Source: Clostridiaceae bacterium
Lineage (GTDB): Bacteria; Bacillota; Clostridia; Lachnospirales; Lachnospiraceae
Length of the DNA stretch: 64,000 nucleotides
Assembly (NCBI GenBank): GCA_910574345.1
Contig: CAJSZV010000005.1
Span: forward strand, 184,903-248,902
Direction of reading: 5' to 3'
In this document: piece after piece, positions 56,068 through 64,000 of the stretch
Numbering within the stretch: the first letter of the stretch is position 1
Layout of the letters: each line of letters starts with the position of its first letter
The notes under the pieces: model-generated
Seen by the model: only the letters and a program-made list of their open reading frames with translations
Told to the model about the DNA's origin: nothing
Database searches by the model: none
Made by a program: the position numbers and the translations under genes

Positions 56068-56802
56068 ATGGATCAGAAAAGAATAGGTGCCTTTATTGCA
56101 CAGTGCAGAAAAGAAAAAAATCTGACACAAATGCAGCTTGCCGAGCTATTAGGGATTACCAATCAGGCGGTTTCCAAATGGGAAAATGGAAGAGGAATGC
56201 CGGATATGTCGCTTTTACAGCCTTTGTGCGATGTTTTGGGTATTAGTTTGAACGAGCTTTTTTCAGGTGAGCATATATCAGCGGAGGAATACAAAGGAAA
56301 AGCGGAGGAAAATATTTCCAAACTTTTTAAAGAAAAACAAATTGCCAATCTTAAGCCTGTAAAATACTTATTCTCCATATGTGCTAATGCCGCTTTGCTT
56401 GTAGCAGTAATTGAATTAGCGGTTGGTCTTGTTGGGAATTTTTTTAATTCAACTATATTGGAACCCATGTTAATCAATGTTTCTGTATGGCTCATATTGT
56501 TTTTGGCTTCAATGAGTAAGCTGATATATGACAGGAATAAATTGAAAAACCTGAAGCATTCAGGCGCTTGTATGGGCTCAGAAATAGAGGACATGCTTCC
56601 GGCAGCCTGGATTAGAGTAGGAAACTACGTCACTTGCAGAATTGCCTGTCGGTTTATTTACGAGGGTAAGGAATACAAAGCAGTAAGTAATTATTATGTT
56701 TTGACACAATTTACGCGAAAAGAAGATTTATATGCGAATGTTTACATCAACAAAGATAATCCTGACAAATACAGTGTAGAGCTTTTTCAGACAGGCCGAT
56801 AA
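56068..56802 (+). CDS. XRE-family HTH protein with membrane helices
   Basis: 244 residues: HTH (IGAFIAQCRKEKNLTQMQLA, LLGITNQAVSKWENGRGMPD; ~5-50), a linker, two hydrophobic segments (~100-120, ~133-150), and a C-terminal DUF3592-like beta domain (VTCRIACRFIYEGKEYKAVS). It is a membrane-tethered transcription regulator. AAAGGAG precedes the ATG. Confidence 0.82.
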   Translation: MDQKRIGAFIAQCRKEKNLTQMQLAELLGITNQAVSKWENGRGMPDMSLLQPLCDVLGISLNELFSGEHISAEEYKGKAEENISKLFKEKQIANLKPVKYLFSICANAALLVAVIELAVGLVGNFFNSTILEPMLINVSVWLILFLASMSKLIYDRNKLKNLKHSGACMGSEIEDMLPAAWIRVGNYVTCRIACRFIYEGKEYKAVSNYYVLTQFTRKEDLYANVYINKDNPDKYSVELFQTGR

Positions 56803-56924
56803 TTCAGACATCTTTAAAAATCATATATTCTTATCCAAAACTGCCGTTGTAAGAACGCCCATTCCCACAACGGCAGTTTTCATTTACGCTTTTTTCTCTG
56901 GCCGACATAGCTTTTGAAGAATTT

Positions 56925-57210
56925 CTATTTTTCAAGGGGGCTTCCCTTGAAATTTGCGACATCTTCTAAATCTTGCTTCAATTCTTCTGCAATGGTAGTT
57001 GGAGGCGCACTCTCACTGTCAGACTTGTGTGCAGCATGAATATCACGGACGATTGCGCTTATATCGTCCTGTATCATGCGGCTGAAATATTCGTCATCCT
57101 CAATGTGTGCAGCCTGTAAAATTCGGAGGTGCGGGTCAGCTTCCCCAGGGCGGTAGCGTTCTATAATTTCGTGCCGGACGGTATCAACAAGGGAGTTGAG
57201 GTTTTGAATG
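56925..57210 (-). pseudogene. C-terminal fragment of a conjugative-element-type protein
   Basis: An open frame without start reads VDTVRHEIIERYRPGEADPH, AAHIEDDEYFSRMIQDDISA and TIAEELKQDLEDVANF before TAG. The coding composition is clear. The sequence is reminiscent of tails of large polyvalent proteins of integrative elements; exact family not determined. It overlaps the 3' end of the next gene. Confidence 0.45.
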
Positions 57211-57936
57211 TAAACGATTTAGTTCAAAGTACAATGGCATCAATACCGCATTTATAACCAGGGAGTAAAACAGAGGAAGCAGCGCTACCGATATATCCCC
57301 ACATAAGGCAGCAAACTCGGGATCTAGCATATGACGACGCATAAGGTTCACTGTGCTGATTGTAAAGCCGATGCTTCCCCAGATTAAACTGGATCTGCAT
57401 ACCAGTTTAAGCGCGTTTGCGCTGTCCTTTATCATTTCTGCTGTGTAATAGTCTCTCTTAATTAAATAGACAAATGCTTTTAGAAAACTCCGCCAATACC
57501 CTGTACACAGCAGCATTAGAAGGCAGGGAATCAGGATAAATTCCATGCTGATGGGATCCACAAAATACCTAGTTCTGCTTCCGATTCCATATTTGACTAT
57601 AAACAGCACTCCTAAAATTAAGACTACAAGCTTTACAAGTAAATTCGAACTTTTTTGGGCGTTATTTGCTTTTTGCTGCAATTCCACAAGATTTTCTTCT
57701 GCTCTTTTTTGATAATTTTCCATGGCAATCCTTTCTCCGCTGAGCAGTTCATTTGCGCTGATACCAAGTATTTTACATAAGTCCAGCATAATGGCAGCAT
57801 CCGGAATGCTTTTTCCGGTTTCCCATTTTGATACTGCTCGGTCGGTAATACTTAACTTTTCTGCTAATTGTTTCTGTGTAAGTTCCTTCTCTTTTCGACA
57901 GGTTGCAATGAATTTTCCTATCGTTTCCTGGTTCAT
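57184..57936 (-). CDS. XRE-family HTH protein with four membrane helices
   Basis: 250 residues: HTH (IGKFIATCRKEKELTQKQLA, RAVSKWETGKSIPD; ~6-50), a Gln/Asn-rich linker, then four hydrophobic segments from ~100. The HTH is closely similar to that of the 56068 gene but the membrane part differs. ATG with AGGAGG 7 nt upstream. The last residues may have been altered by the fused fragment at 56925. Confidence 0.8.
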   Translation of the reverse strand: MNQETIGKFIATCRKEKELTQKQLAEKLSITDRAVSKWETGKSIPDAAIMLDLCKILGISANELLSGERIAMENYQKRAEENLVELQQKANNAQKSSNLLVKLVVLILGVLFIVKYGIGSRTRYFVDPISMEFILIPCLLMLLCTGYWRSFLKAFVYLIKRDYYTAEMIKDSANALKLVCRSSLIWGSIGFTISTVNLMRRHMLDPEFAALCGDISVALLPLFYSLVINAVLMPLYFELNRLHSKPQLPC

Positions 57937-58579
57937 ATTTTTATCCTCCTTGCCATCAGTATAATAGGAAAAAAGTCTCTCTGAAACTAACCAGTAGTTG
58001 ATTTGGGCAGATTCAACCAGCAGTTGATGTCTTCCATGCCCCTCCTAACAGCTTCCTTATTGGCCGTTCTGGGCAGATTATCATTACAGTTTTCTTTTAT
58101 GCTTTCAAATTCAATTTATATACTTGATTATAAACTATTTGCCTGCTACGTACAATGTATATTTATAAATTCATTATATATGGGTACACAATTCTGAGAA
58201 GGGACTAATTTAAAATACACTCCAACTATTTCAAAACATACCAGCACTTTTTCTTTATTTTTATAACTCTCTAATGTTTCTTGGTTAGTTATTATATAAC
58301 TTAAATGAGTATACACAAAAAATTAATTGCGTATACTCATACATATTTATACTATATATTGTATATTTATAGATATTTGTACTACCCACACTTCATTAGG
58401 AAAAGGGACTTTATTATTATATAGGTCATTCAGGAAAAGATGCCATAGAGCGTACATTGACAATTTCATAGCATGGTACTGGGAGTTTACAGGTGCATGG
58501 GGCAGGTTTGCCGTAAAAAGCCTGGCCCTGATTTCGTAAGTTATATAGGTAAGGAACCGTAAGCTCTTTCCAGCCACAC
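57937..58579. other. Gene-free AT-rich stretch
   Basis: No supported coding frame. It contains runs such as TATTTATA and repeated TGTATATTTATA motifs around 58150-58380. From ~58440 scattered codons resemble decayed sequence leading to the integrase remnant. No clear promoter or RNA gene seen. Confidence 0.4.
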
Positions 58580-58707
58580 AGAAAGGAGGTCACTGTGGCT
58601 GAACATACAGACAATTTTCTGAAAGCCAATCCGGAAAACAATACAAGGACTGTGGATAAATATATCCGGCAGCTTCAGAAAACAGCCCCTGTAAACCCCC
58701 GTACCAT

Positions 58708-59001
58708 CATGCAAAAACAGAGTATGTGACGCCCTGCACCATCGAAAAGATTATTAAGCTCCTCCGGTGCGCTTTCCATCAGGCAGTCCGGTGGGAGATC
58801 ATCGGCAAAAACCCTTTTGAGGATACCGGCCTGCCCAATTTGGTATTCCATTCCCTGCGCTACTCCAGCATGACCTACAAGCTGAAGCTGAACAAAGGAT
58901 TTGAGACGGCTTTTAACTCCAACCCCGATATGCGCCCCGTGGAGCGCAGCCTCCAGGGAAAGGAAAGCAGCTCCGTACCCAACCCTGACATCATATTGTA
59001 A
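58708..59001 (+). pseudogene. Internally deleted tyrosine-recombinase (integrase) remnant
   Basis: HAKTEYVTPCTIEKIIKLLR, FHQAVRWEIIGKNPFEDTGL is the core-binding domain; it jumps directly to LVFHSLRYSSMTYKLKLNKG, the H-x-L-R catalytic region, and then to a tail (FETAFNSNPDMRP). Most of the catalytic domain, including the Tyr, is gone. It marks a former integrated element. Confidence 0.7.
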
Positions 59002-59242
59002 TTACAATTTTACAGCCTATCTTGTGGCTTGTGCTTTACAGTGCTGTTGCTGGGCAGACTATGAAAAATACAGGGATAGAAAACTATACTGCATTTATTC
59101 TTCCCGGCATAGTGGTTTTAGTTAGTTTTTCCACCTGCAGCAACAGCGGAATTATGAATTATATGATGAAGTCGGGCGGTAGCTTTTATCGTGTATTGAT
59201 TGCACCTATTAAACGAAGTTCTATTGTTTTAGGGCAGCTTCT

Positions 59243-59813
59243 CCATAACACACCTAAGTGCGAAAAATCTCATACTATTATCTTAAAACAACTTTTGCCA
59301 ACCCTCTATTTCCCGCCTAAATCTTCCCATTTGGTCTGTTTTGTTTCTATATACAATAAACGGAGGACCTGTCTATTTTGACTAATACCGACTTGCAGCA
59401 TCCAGAATGTGTTCAGAGCTGCGCCAGTTTTTAATAGTATTCCGGCAATTTTGTAAAATTAACTTGTTCCCCATCAGCAATACCTACATACATATCATTT
59501 GTCCCTCGTCCAATCTTCAGATAATGCTCAATGACATATTTAGCAGTATATGGCATCTCCAATGCCGATAGCTCCGAAAGTGTAAACCACCTGCTTACCC
59601 CTTCCGTTGATACAATGTGATCACTCGTCTCATTGTCCAGTTCCGCATAAAAATAGTAATTCTGCCGGATTTCTCCTTTCACCCTCCCTTGTCTATGTAA
59701 TTTATTTTACAGTTCTATTTTCTCAACCCTATAAATCAATAGCTTTTGTACAATATACTTTCTCCATGAATCTTCTGCGATTCTACACAATTCCGCCCTT
59801 ACTTGTGATATGG
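59243..59813. mobile_element. 571 bp non-autonomous insertion (MITE-like) with inverted ends and 4 bp duplication
   Basis: The ends are ccataacacacctaag (59243-59258) and cttacttgtgatatgg (59798-59813), 13 of 16 positions complementary. TTCT flanks both sides (59239-59242, 59814-59817). Precise removal reconstitutes an open permease gene. No transposase is encoded; the interior carries a NUDIX gene fragment. Family not assigned. Confidence 0.75.
59431..59682 (-). pseudogene. NUDIX hydrolase C-terminal fragment inside the 571 bp element
   Basis: 83 codons from a GTG next to GGGAGG: KGEIRQNYYFYAELDNETSD, EGVSRWFTLSELSALEMPYT, ending KLPEYY. This resembles the C-terminal half of NUDIX pyrophosphohydrolases after the catalytic helix. 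The catalytic NUDIX box is absent. It is probably passenger DNA captured by the element. Confidence 0.55.
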
Positions 59814-60044
59814 TTCTTGAAGCGGTATTATGCACTTTCCTTGAAGTGGGAATAATGGGGTGTGTTAGTCTGCTTTTCCATGTCAGACTTGCCGCTGGTA
59901 TAACAGGAATTTTTCTGATTTGGATACTGGTGTTTCTGACAGCGTTTTTTATGGCGGGGCTTGCTTATGGAATAAGCCTAATTTTGCTAAACGAGGTAAT
60001 GTATAAAACAGTCATGAACGCGATCGTACTGCCAGTATTTTTCC

Positions 60045-60193
60045 TTAGTACTGTATTATAAGTATAAAAAGCATGAACACAAATACCGTGCTATTTGTGT
60101 TGACAGTTCCGTAAAGTATCAGATCACGCAATACGTTAATCACATGGGTAAACGGATTGATGTTAATTGCAATCTTTAATATGCCACTGATAC
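60045..60193 (-). pseudogene. Inverted 3' end of the ABC-2 permease
   Basis: On the minus strand the frame FQADGISGILKIAININPF, then VINVLRDLILYGTVNTNST and VFVFMLFILI is the expected C-terminus of the ABC-2 permease whose plus-strand copy stops at VFFLSTVL. The adjacent parts of one gene are therefore in opposite orientations. Confidence 0.65.
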
Positions 60194-60565
60194 CGTCTGC
60201 TTGGAAGCAACACACTTACCGTGCAAAATTCCATCTGAGTCACAATAACAATCCCACAAACCTCCATATTCCAAAAAAACAACCGGACAGTCCTTGCCGT
60301 CTGATTGGCTTAAATCTAAACAATACCAGCCGTCCATATATCCGACACAGGCACTTGGAAGGTTCTCGAAAGCAAACAGCCAGCAACCGCCCATCCATTC
60401 TCCAAAAAAATCTCCTCACCATACATAATTCATATCGTTCGCGATTTTATCTTCGATCCATTCCCTAGAGTGCCTTAAGTAATCCATCATCCCACTGTTA
60501 TTGATCGTATGAAATAATTCCGGAAATTGTATCCCCAAACATATTTCCACATCCCTCAGTTCCAT
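60194..60565 (-). pseudogene. SMI1/KNR4 (SUKH)-like immunity gene with an internal stop
   Basis: ATG at 60565 with GAGGTG upstream; MELRDVEICLGIQFPELFHT to NDMNYVW, then TGA (60416-60418), then in the same frame GDFFGEWMGGCWLFAFENLP, GYMDGWYCLDLSQSDGKD and FLEYGGLWDCYCDSDG. It is compatible with a SUKH-type fold common among toxin-immunity proteins. A CGA-to-TGA change would explain the stop. The 3' end runs into the inverted permease piece. Confidence 0.5.
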
Positions 60566-60682
60566 AAATTCACACCTCATAGTATCTTGAAATTTTACAC
60601 AAAATCATACCCAAGGGCATACCGTAATTCATGCTCTTTCAGAGCTGGGGCACTTCGTGCCACAAGGTATAGTTTGTCTGTG

Positions 60683-60723
60683 ATACCACTATCATAACAG
60701 CCAATTCTCACAGAAATGTCACA
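60683..60723 (-). promoter_or_regulatory. Conserved promoter-like block, copy A
   Basis: A 41 bp block, 38/41 identical to 62994-63034. On the minus strand: TGTGACA-TTTC-TGTGAGA (direct repeat, 11 bp period), then TATGAT as -10. It lies ~120 bp upstream of the SMI1-like gene. Confidence 0.6.
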
Positions 60724-60805
60724 GGCCGCCGTTTTATACTCAGGTTCCTATTCCTTCTTGGAAAAAGTCCTGTACTGTTTCCCTGCTTCATCTACAAGTG
60801 GAAAT

Positions 60806-61288
60806 CTATCTTGCAAAATACCTGTTATACTCTCTAAATAACAGATTTCTTCGCTTATTACCCTGCTTGTGATACAGATCATGATATTTATCAACTACTG
60901 ATACACTGCAAAACCCTTTATGTACCAACAATTCATACTTTTTTTGTGAAAAAGGATATTCCTCAACTACCCATTCAGCGTCTTCGTTATTTTTAATAAT
61001 GACCTCGCCCCAATAAACAGACATCATGCTTTCAAAGTCTTCTTGTGTTGATCCTGCCTTATCAAATGATTGTTTCTCATATAAATTAAAATACCAATTT
61101 TCTAATTTTTTCAGGCTTTCAATCGTATAGTCAGGAAAAAACGCGGGCGCTTGCGTACTAATTGCCTTCAATCTGTTCAGCAAATCGTCTTTATATGAAA
61201 TATAATAATCTTCAGCCTCGGATTGATCACGAAATTCTCTTAAAGATTCCCCATATTTAACGGCTATATTTAAGCTATGCTTTGACAT
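60806..61288 (-). CDS. Small hypothetical protein of the immunity-like cluster
   Basis: About 160 residues (LNIAVKYGESLREF, DYTIESLKKLENWYFNLYEK, MSVYWGEVIIKNNEDAEWVV), acidic and aromatic-rich, soluble. Family not recognised. The ATG at 61288 has GGGGG 8 nt upstream; an in-frame ATG at 61321 is possible. Beyond its stop another frame (ITGILQDRFPLVDEAGKQYR) looks coding, suggesting the original C-terminus may be shifted. Confidence 0.6.
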   Translation of the reverse strand: MSKHSLNIAVKYGESLREFRDQSEAEDYYISYKDDLLNRLKAISTQAPAFFPDYTIESLKKLENWYFNLYEKQSFDKAGSTQEDFESMMSVYWGEVIIKNNEDAEWVVEEYPFSQKKYELLVHKGFCSVSVVDKYHDLYHKQGNKRRNLLFREYNRYFAR

Positions 61289-61329
61289 CTTGTTCGCCCC
61301 CTTCTGTTCCGCCATCCGCACTCAGCTGC

Positions 61330-62034
61330 TTAATCGTATTCCTCGCAGATAAATTTGAAATCCTCAGTCCTGCGCAAGGCTGGCAAGGCGTACTTCTCGA
61401 TGTGCTTTGACATAATTTCCACTGCATATTGGAAGTTCGCTGACGGATGGCCCTCGGCACAGCGCACCATGGTAATCAGCATCTCATTGTCACCCTCAAT
61501 GTATTCAGACGGATAGTTGCCGGAGCAGTCACATGAATCCTCATCATGGTATTTCTGTCTGACCGCCTCCATCTGCGCTACGGTGCCGATCATCGCATGA
61601 TAATCGATTGTTTCCGAATCAATGTAATAATCAACGAAAAGCCTTGCCACAGCATCCTTGCATTGCTGGATCTGCTCAATGATGGCGTTTGCGTTTCGGA
61701 TTGCAAATCTCCGGATTTTCTTCCTGGCATCTTCCTCATCTTCATAGCGGATATACAAAAGTGTTTCGTGACCGTTCAGCACAGCCGTAATCTTCAGAAG
61801 CCCTCCGTCCTCCCCATAGCAGGCGCGCAGCGTCCGAAAAATGTCTTTCTCCGGCACGCTGTACAGCGTCATCCCACGCCAGTCCTGCCCAACAGGGATA
61901 TCATAGGTGAGCATTTGATACTGTGTGTCATAGTCAAAGAAGATTGCGTCCTCACCATCAGCGTCCTGATAAAAATCAAAAACGCTGTACACGCCCTCTT
62001 TGCAGGTAAGCGGAATGCTGTGTAATTCTGACAT
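61330..62034 (-). CDS. Hypothetical acidic protein of the immunity-like cluster
   Basis: 234 residues, soluble, rich in Asp/Glu/Tyr: IFFDYDTQYQMLTYDIPVGQ, a CDCSGNYPSEYIEGD loop near ~165. Not recognised. The ATG has GAGGAGGA with 8 nt spacing, so it is probably translated. Same strand as the genes on both sides. Confidence 0.6.
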   Translation of the reverse strand: MSELHSIPLTCKEGVYSVFDFYQDADGEDAIFFDYDTQYQMLTYDIPVGQDWRGMTLYSVPEKDIFRTLRACYGEDGGLLKITAVLNGHETLLYIRYEDEEDARKKIRRFAIRNANAIIEQIQQCKDAVARLFVDYYIDSETIDYHAMIGTVAQMEAVRQKYHDEDSCDCSGNYPSEYIEGDNEMLITMVRCAEGHPSANFQYAVEIMSKHIEKYALPALRRTEDFKFICEEYD

Positions 62035-62358
62035 TTGGGTCTCCTCCTCTTATCAAATCCTGATCTATAAAACTCGTTGAGCTACAGCCACAGTGTAGTT
62101 ATCCGTGTCGTATGTAATCCCCGTTTCTTTAAAATTGTTTTTATGCCCAAAATGCTCTGCCTGGGGATTGCTTTTCACCCAGCCAAGCCGTATGTTCGAA
62201 AGCCTGATGGCGGACAGTATTGGTAATACAAACCATTTTTACTGCACAGTAAATATATATCCGCGACATCCGCTTTCTCCATGCGGCATACAGTATAATC
62301 ATTAGAGAAAAAAGATATATCCATTTGTGTTACCTCCTTCAAACCGGAAGTTGAGCTT
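62035..62358 (-). other. Gap with a coding-like remnant
   Basis: Between two immunity-like genes. A minus-strand frame ending at TAG 62065-62067 reads IRLGWVKSNPQAEHFGHKNN and FKETGITYDTDNYTVAVAQR, opening without a start near 62230. It is likely the tail of a lost gene; nothing else supported. Confidence 0.35.
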
Positions 62359-62775
62359 TTATATATTTACATCGAATACCGCCTTTATTTGCCCATCCTC
62401 TGTAAAAAACTCTATTTCAAACCAAAAATCCAACTCTTCTCCAAAACTCATTGGTCTGTAACACACCACATCACTATTATCCGTTTCAAGCCTTGCTTCG
62501 TCCGTATCATCTATATCTTCCATACAGGATTTTTGGAAATGGTCTACCACAAACTCTTTATCTTCATATTCTTCCCACATAGCCAATTGTTCAACCAACC
62601 ACTTCCCAAATCCCAGGCAGGCATTTTCTGGTGTCGGTTCTGCGTCAATAAAAGCGGCCCATGAAAGTTTTGGTGGAATGCTGGATACAAGTTTTGCGTA
62701 TTCTTTGTCTGCAATCGTATCTACCATCAACTTAATCAATTCCTGTGCTTTTGTCTTAAACCCCGATTCTACCAT
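62359..62775 (-). CDS. Small hypothetical immunity-like protein
   Basis: 138 residues: KAQELIKLMVDTIADKEYAK, the hydrophobic-aromatic WAAFIDAEPTPENACLGFGK, and an acidic C-terminal sheet (MSFGEELDFWFEIEFFTEDG). Size, acidity and neighbours fit the small immunity proteins of polymorphic toxin loci, but the family was not identified. AGGAGGA precedes the ATG. Confidence 0.6.
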   Translation of the reverse strand: MVESGFKTKAQELIKLMVDTIADKEYAKLVSSIPPKLSWAAFIDAEPTPENACLGFGKWLVEQLAMWEEYEDKEFVVDHFQKSCMEDIDDTDEARLETDNSDVVCYRPMSFGEELDFWFEIEFFTEDGQIKAVFDVNI

Positions 62776-62815
62776 TTTATCTCTCCTCCTAAATTCAGAT
62801 AGTTTGAGATACGAT

Positions 62816-62959
62816 TCACAATTCTTTTGCCAGACATAGTGTCAGCTCATCATCATTCCTGCAAACAGCATCTGTTTCACCATACCTTCTCGTCATAAAA
62901 TCAATATGTTCCTCTATGATTTGCGCAATTTCTTCCCATCCGTTTTGATTTTGTTCCAT
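62816..62959 (-). CDS. 47-residue protein, first gene of the immunity-like cluster
   Basis: MEQNQNGWEEIAQIIEEH, then RRYGETDAVCRNDDELTLCL. ATG at 62959 with GGAGG 9 nt upstream; stop TGA 62816-62818; it lies 40 bp before the next gene. Strongly acidic, unknown function. The promoter-like block copy B lies 35 bp upstream of the ATG. Confidence 0.55.
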   Translation of the reverse strand: MEQNQNGWEEIAQIIEEHIDFMTRRYGETDAVCRNDDELTLCLAKEL

Positions 62960-62993
62960 AATTCTATTCCTCCACAATCAGCATTTGTCCACC

Positions 62994-63034
62994 ATACCGC
63001 TATCATAACGGCCAATTGTCACAGAAATGTCACA
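62994..63034 (-). promoter_or_regulatory. Conserved promoter-like block, copy B
   Basis: Second copy of the 41 bp block: TGTGACA-TTTC-TGTGACA direct repeat and TATGAT. Here both half-sites are perfect. It is positioned to drive the 62959-to-60806 gene cluster. Confidence 0.6.
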
Positions 63035-63142
63035 AGCGCAAGTTTTCTTAAAAATTTTACCCAGGAGAGCATTTGTCAAGGGGGATTTCGCCCCAAAGAT
63101 GAAATCCCCCGAAAAACTAAAATGATTCGCACTAAGTTCTTT

Positions 63143-63567
<425 letters not shown>

Positions 63568-64000
63568 GCCTTACAAATCCCAGTTTGTCGTTACTTTATT
63601 ATATATCCGTTTTTCCAAAAATGAAAGCGATTTCTTATACTTCCTGTTCATTAAAACGAAACTTGAACAGGGCAGCGGCAAGTACCTCATTGGTGAGGAT
63701 AGCTGTCTGACCACCTCTTTCAACGAGGGACGACACAGAGCCGCCAGCAAAGCGGCAAAGGTACATTCAGGCAACTTATTACATCGCACGCAAAAAGGTG
63801 TGGTATAATTTTTTTGAAAAACTTTTGGATTTGATGTAGTATTTGCCGCTGAAACCGTAGTATACAGATGAAGCCGGAAAGTCCAGCTAAGAAATGTCAA
63901 TAGGTAAAATGAAAAATGTTTAAAAAGTTTTTTTCAAGCAGTTGATGTAAAAAAGGGTAACTTTAATAAGCCCACCCCTATGGAAATTTTCAAAATTCAT
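63568..64000. other. Gap at the right edge, no supported gene
   Basis: Frames exist on both strands (e.g. plus 63548-63808 containing KYLIGEDSCLTTSFNEGRHR) but none has a ribosome binding site or a recognisable domain. AT-rich beyond 63800. Confidence 0.4.

Larger units (their letters stand above)
59004..60061 (+). pseudogene. ABC-2-type permease, interrupted and 3'-truncated
   Basis: 59004-59242 encodes ILWLVLYSAVAGQTMKNTG to SSIVLGQLL; 59814-60061 continues in the matching frame LEAVLCTFLEVGIMGCVSLL to LPVFFLSTVL. Excising 59243-59813 and one TTCT restores GGG CAG CTT CTT GAA GCG without a gap. The N-terminus is missing at the integrase junction and the C-terminus lies inverted at 60045-60193. 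Confidence 0.75.

Noticed and set aside
58347..58641. Small minus-strand frames before the integrase remnant
   Set aside because: No ribosome binding sites, overlapping frames, and decayed sequence on both strands.
63571..63900. Minus-strand 109-codon frame near the right edge
   Set aside because: No ribosome binding site or motif, and the opposite strand has an equally long unsupported frame.

Overview
The window looks like a chromosomal segment of a gut-type Lachnospiraceae / Clostridium-cluster-XIVa Firmicute. The inference rests on strong AGGAGG-type ribosome binding sites, moderate GC, AdhE, mannose-family PTS and Bacillus-type frl gene families, KdpD/TrkH, Cys-rich DUF3795 proteins, and many HTH and immunity-like fragments. 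No rRNA, tRNA or CRISPR array was seen. All names are by reading; no database search was run.

Layout. (1) 1-1280: 5' part of adhE (fermentative acetaldehyde/alcohol dehydrogenase), with a promoter inside a long inverted repeat. (2) 1.5-8.5 kb: a leftward surface operon: Wzy_C/O-antigen-ligase-type membrane protein, anchored Amidase_2 enzyme, and a 1622-residue repetitive wall-anchored surface protein with a G10 tract at its ribosome binding site. (3) 8.8-10.5 kb: trmO and an MBL-fold hydrolase. (4) 10.5-15.3 kb: sucrose module (PTS EIIBCA, sucrose-6-phosphate hydrolase, divergent LacI-type repressor) with two operators and a clear promoter. (5) 15.3-31.6 kb: amino-sugar/Amadori-product island. 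A mannose-family PTS (IIA, IIB, IIC, IID) is followed by a NanE-like epimerase and two SIS-domain proteins, under a divergent GntR regulator. Next come ylxM, a 1.74 kb insertion sequence with its target duplication, and a HAD phosphatase. Then comes a Bacillus-like frl operon: frlB deglycase, frlD kinase, ABC binding protein, two permeases, a second SIS protein and a GntR regulator.

(6) 31.8-37.7 kb: a three-gene phosphorelay operon: single-domain receiver, hybrid kinase with C-terminal Hpt, and a hybrid kinase-receiver fused to a DegV domain. The DegV part is split by a -1 frameshift. (7) 38.0-42.9 kb: TrkH-type K+ transporter, a small membrane protein, KdpD and KdpE, without kdpFABC or a trkA/ktrA partner. 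(8) 43.0-51.6 kb: two decayed genes, an ABC exporter (ATPase plus large FtsX-type permease) with its histidine kinase, response regulator and small HTH gene, a sigma/anti-sigma in-frame chimera, and a lipoprotein.

(9) 51.8-64.0 kb: a gene graveyard with a few intact genes: truncated EFR1 ferredoxin, VOC, XRE, integrase, ABC-2 permease, NUDIX, SMI1/KNR4-like and CbrC remnants, among intact GyrI-like, GNAT, DUF3795 and HTH-membrane proteins and a cluster of small acidic, immunity-like genes. An ABC-2 permease there is broken by a 571 bp element (16 bp imperfect terminal inverted repeats, 4 bp target duplication) and its 3' end is inverted. A 41 bp promoter-like block is duplicated upstream of two of the immunity-like genes.

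The most unusual items are the histidine kinase-receiver-DegV fusion, the paired PTS and ABC Amadori systems with four SIS-domain proteins in 16 kb, the 571 bp element, the repeated immunity-gene promoter, and the homopolymeric ribosome binding site of the giant surface protein.
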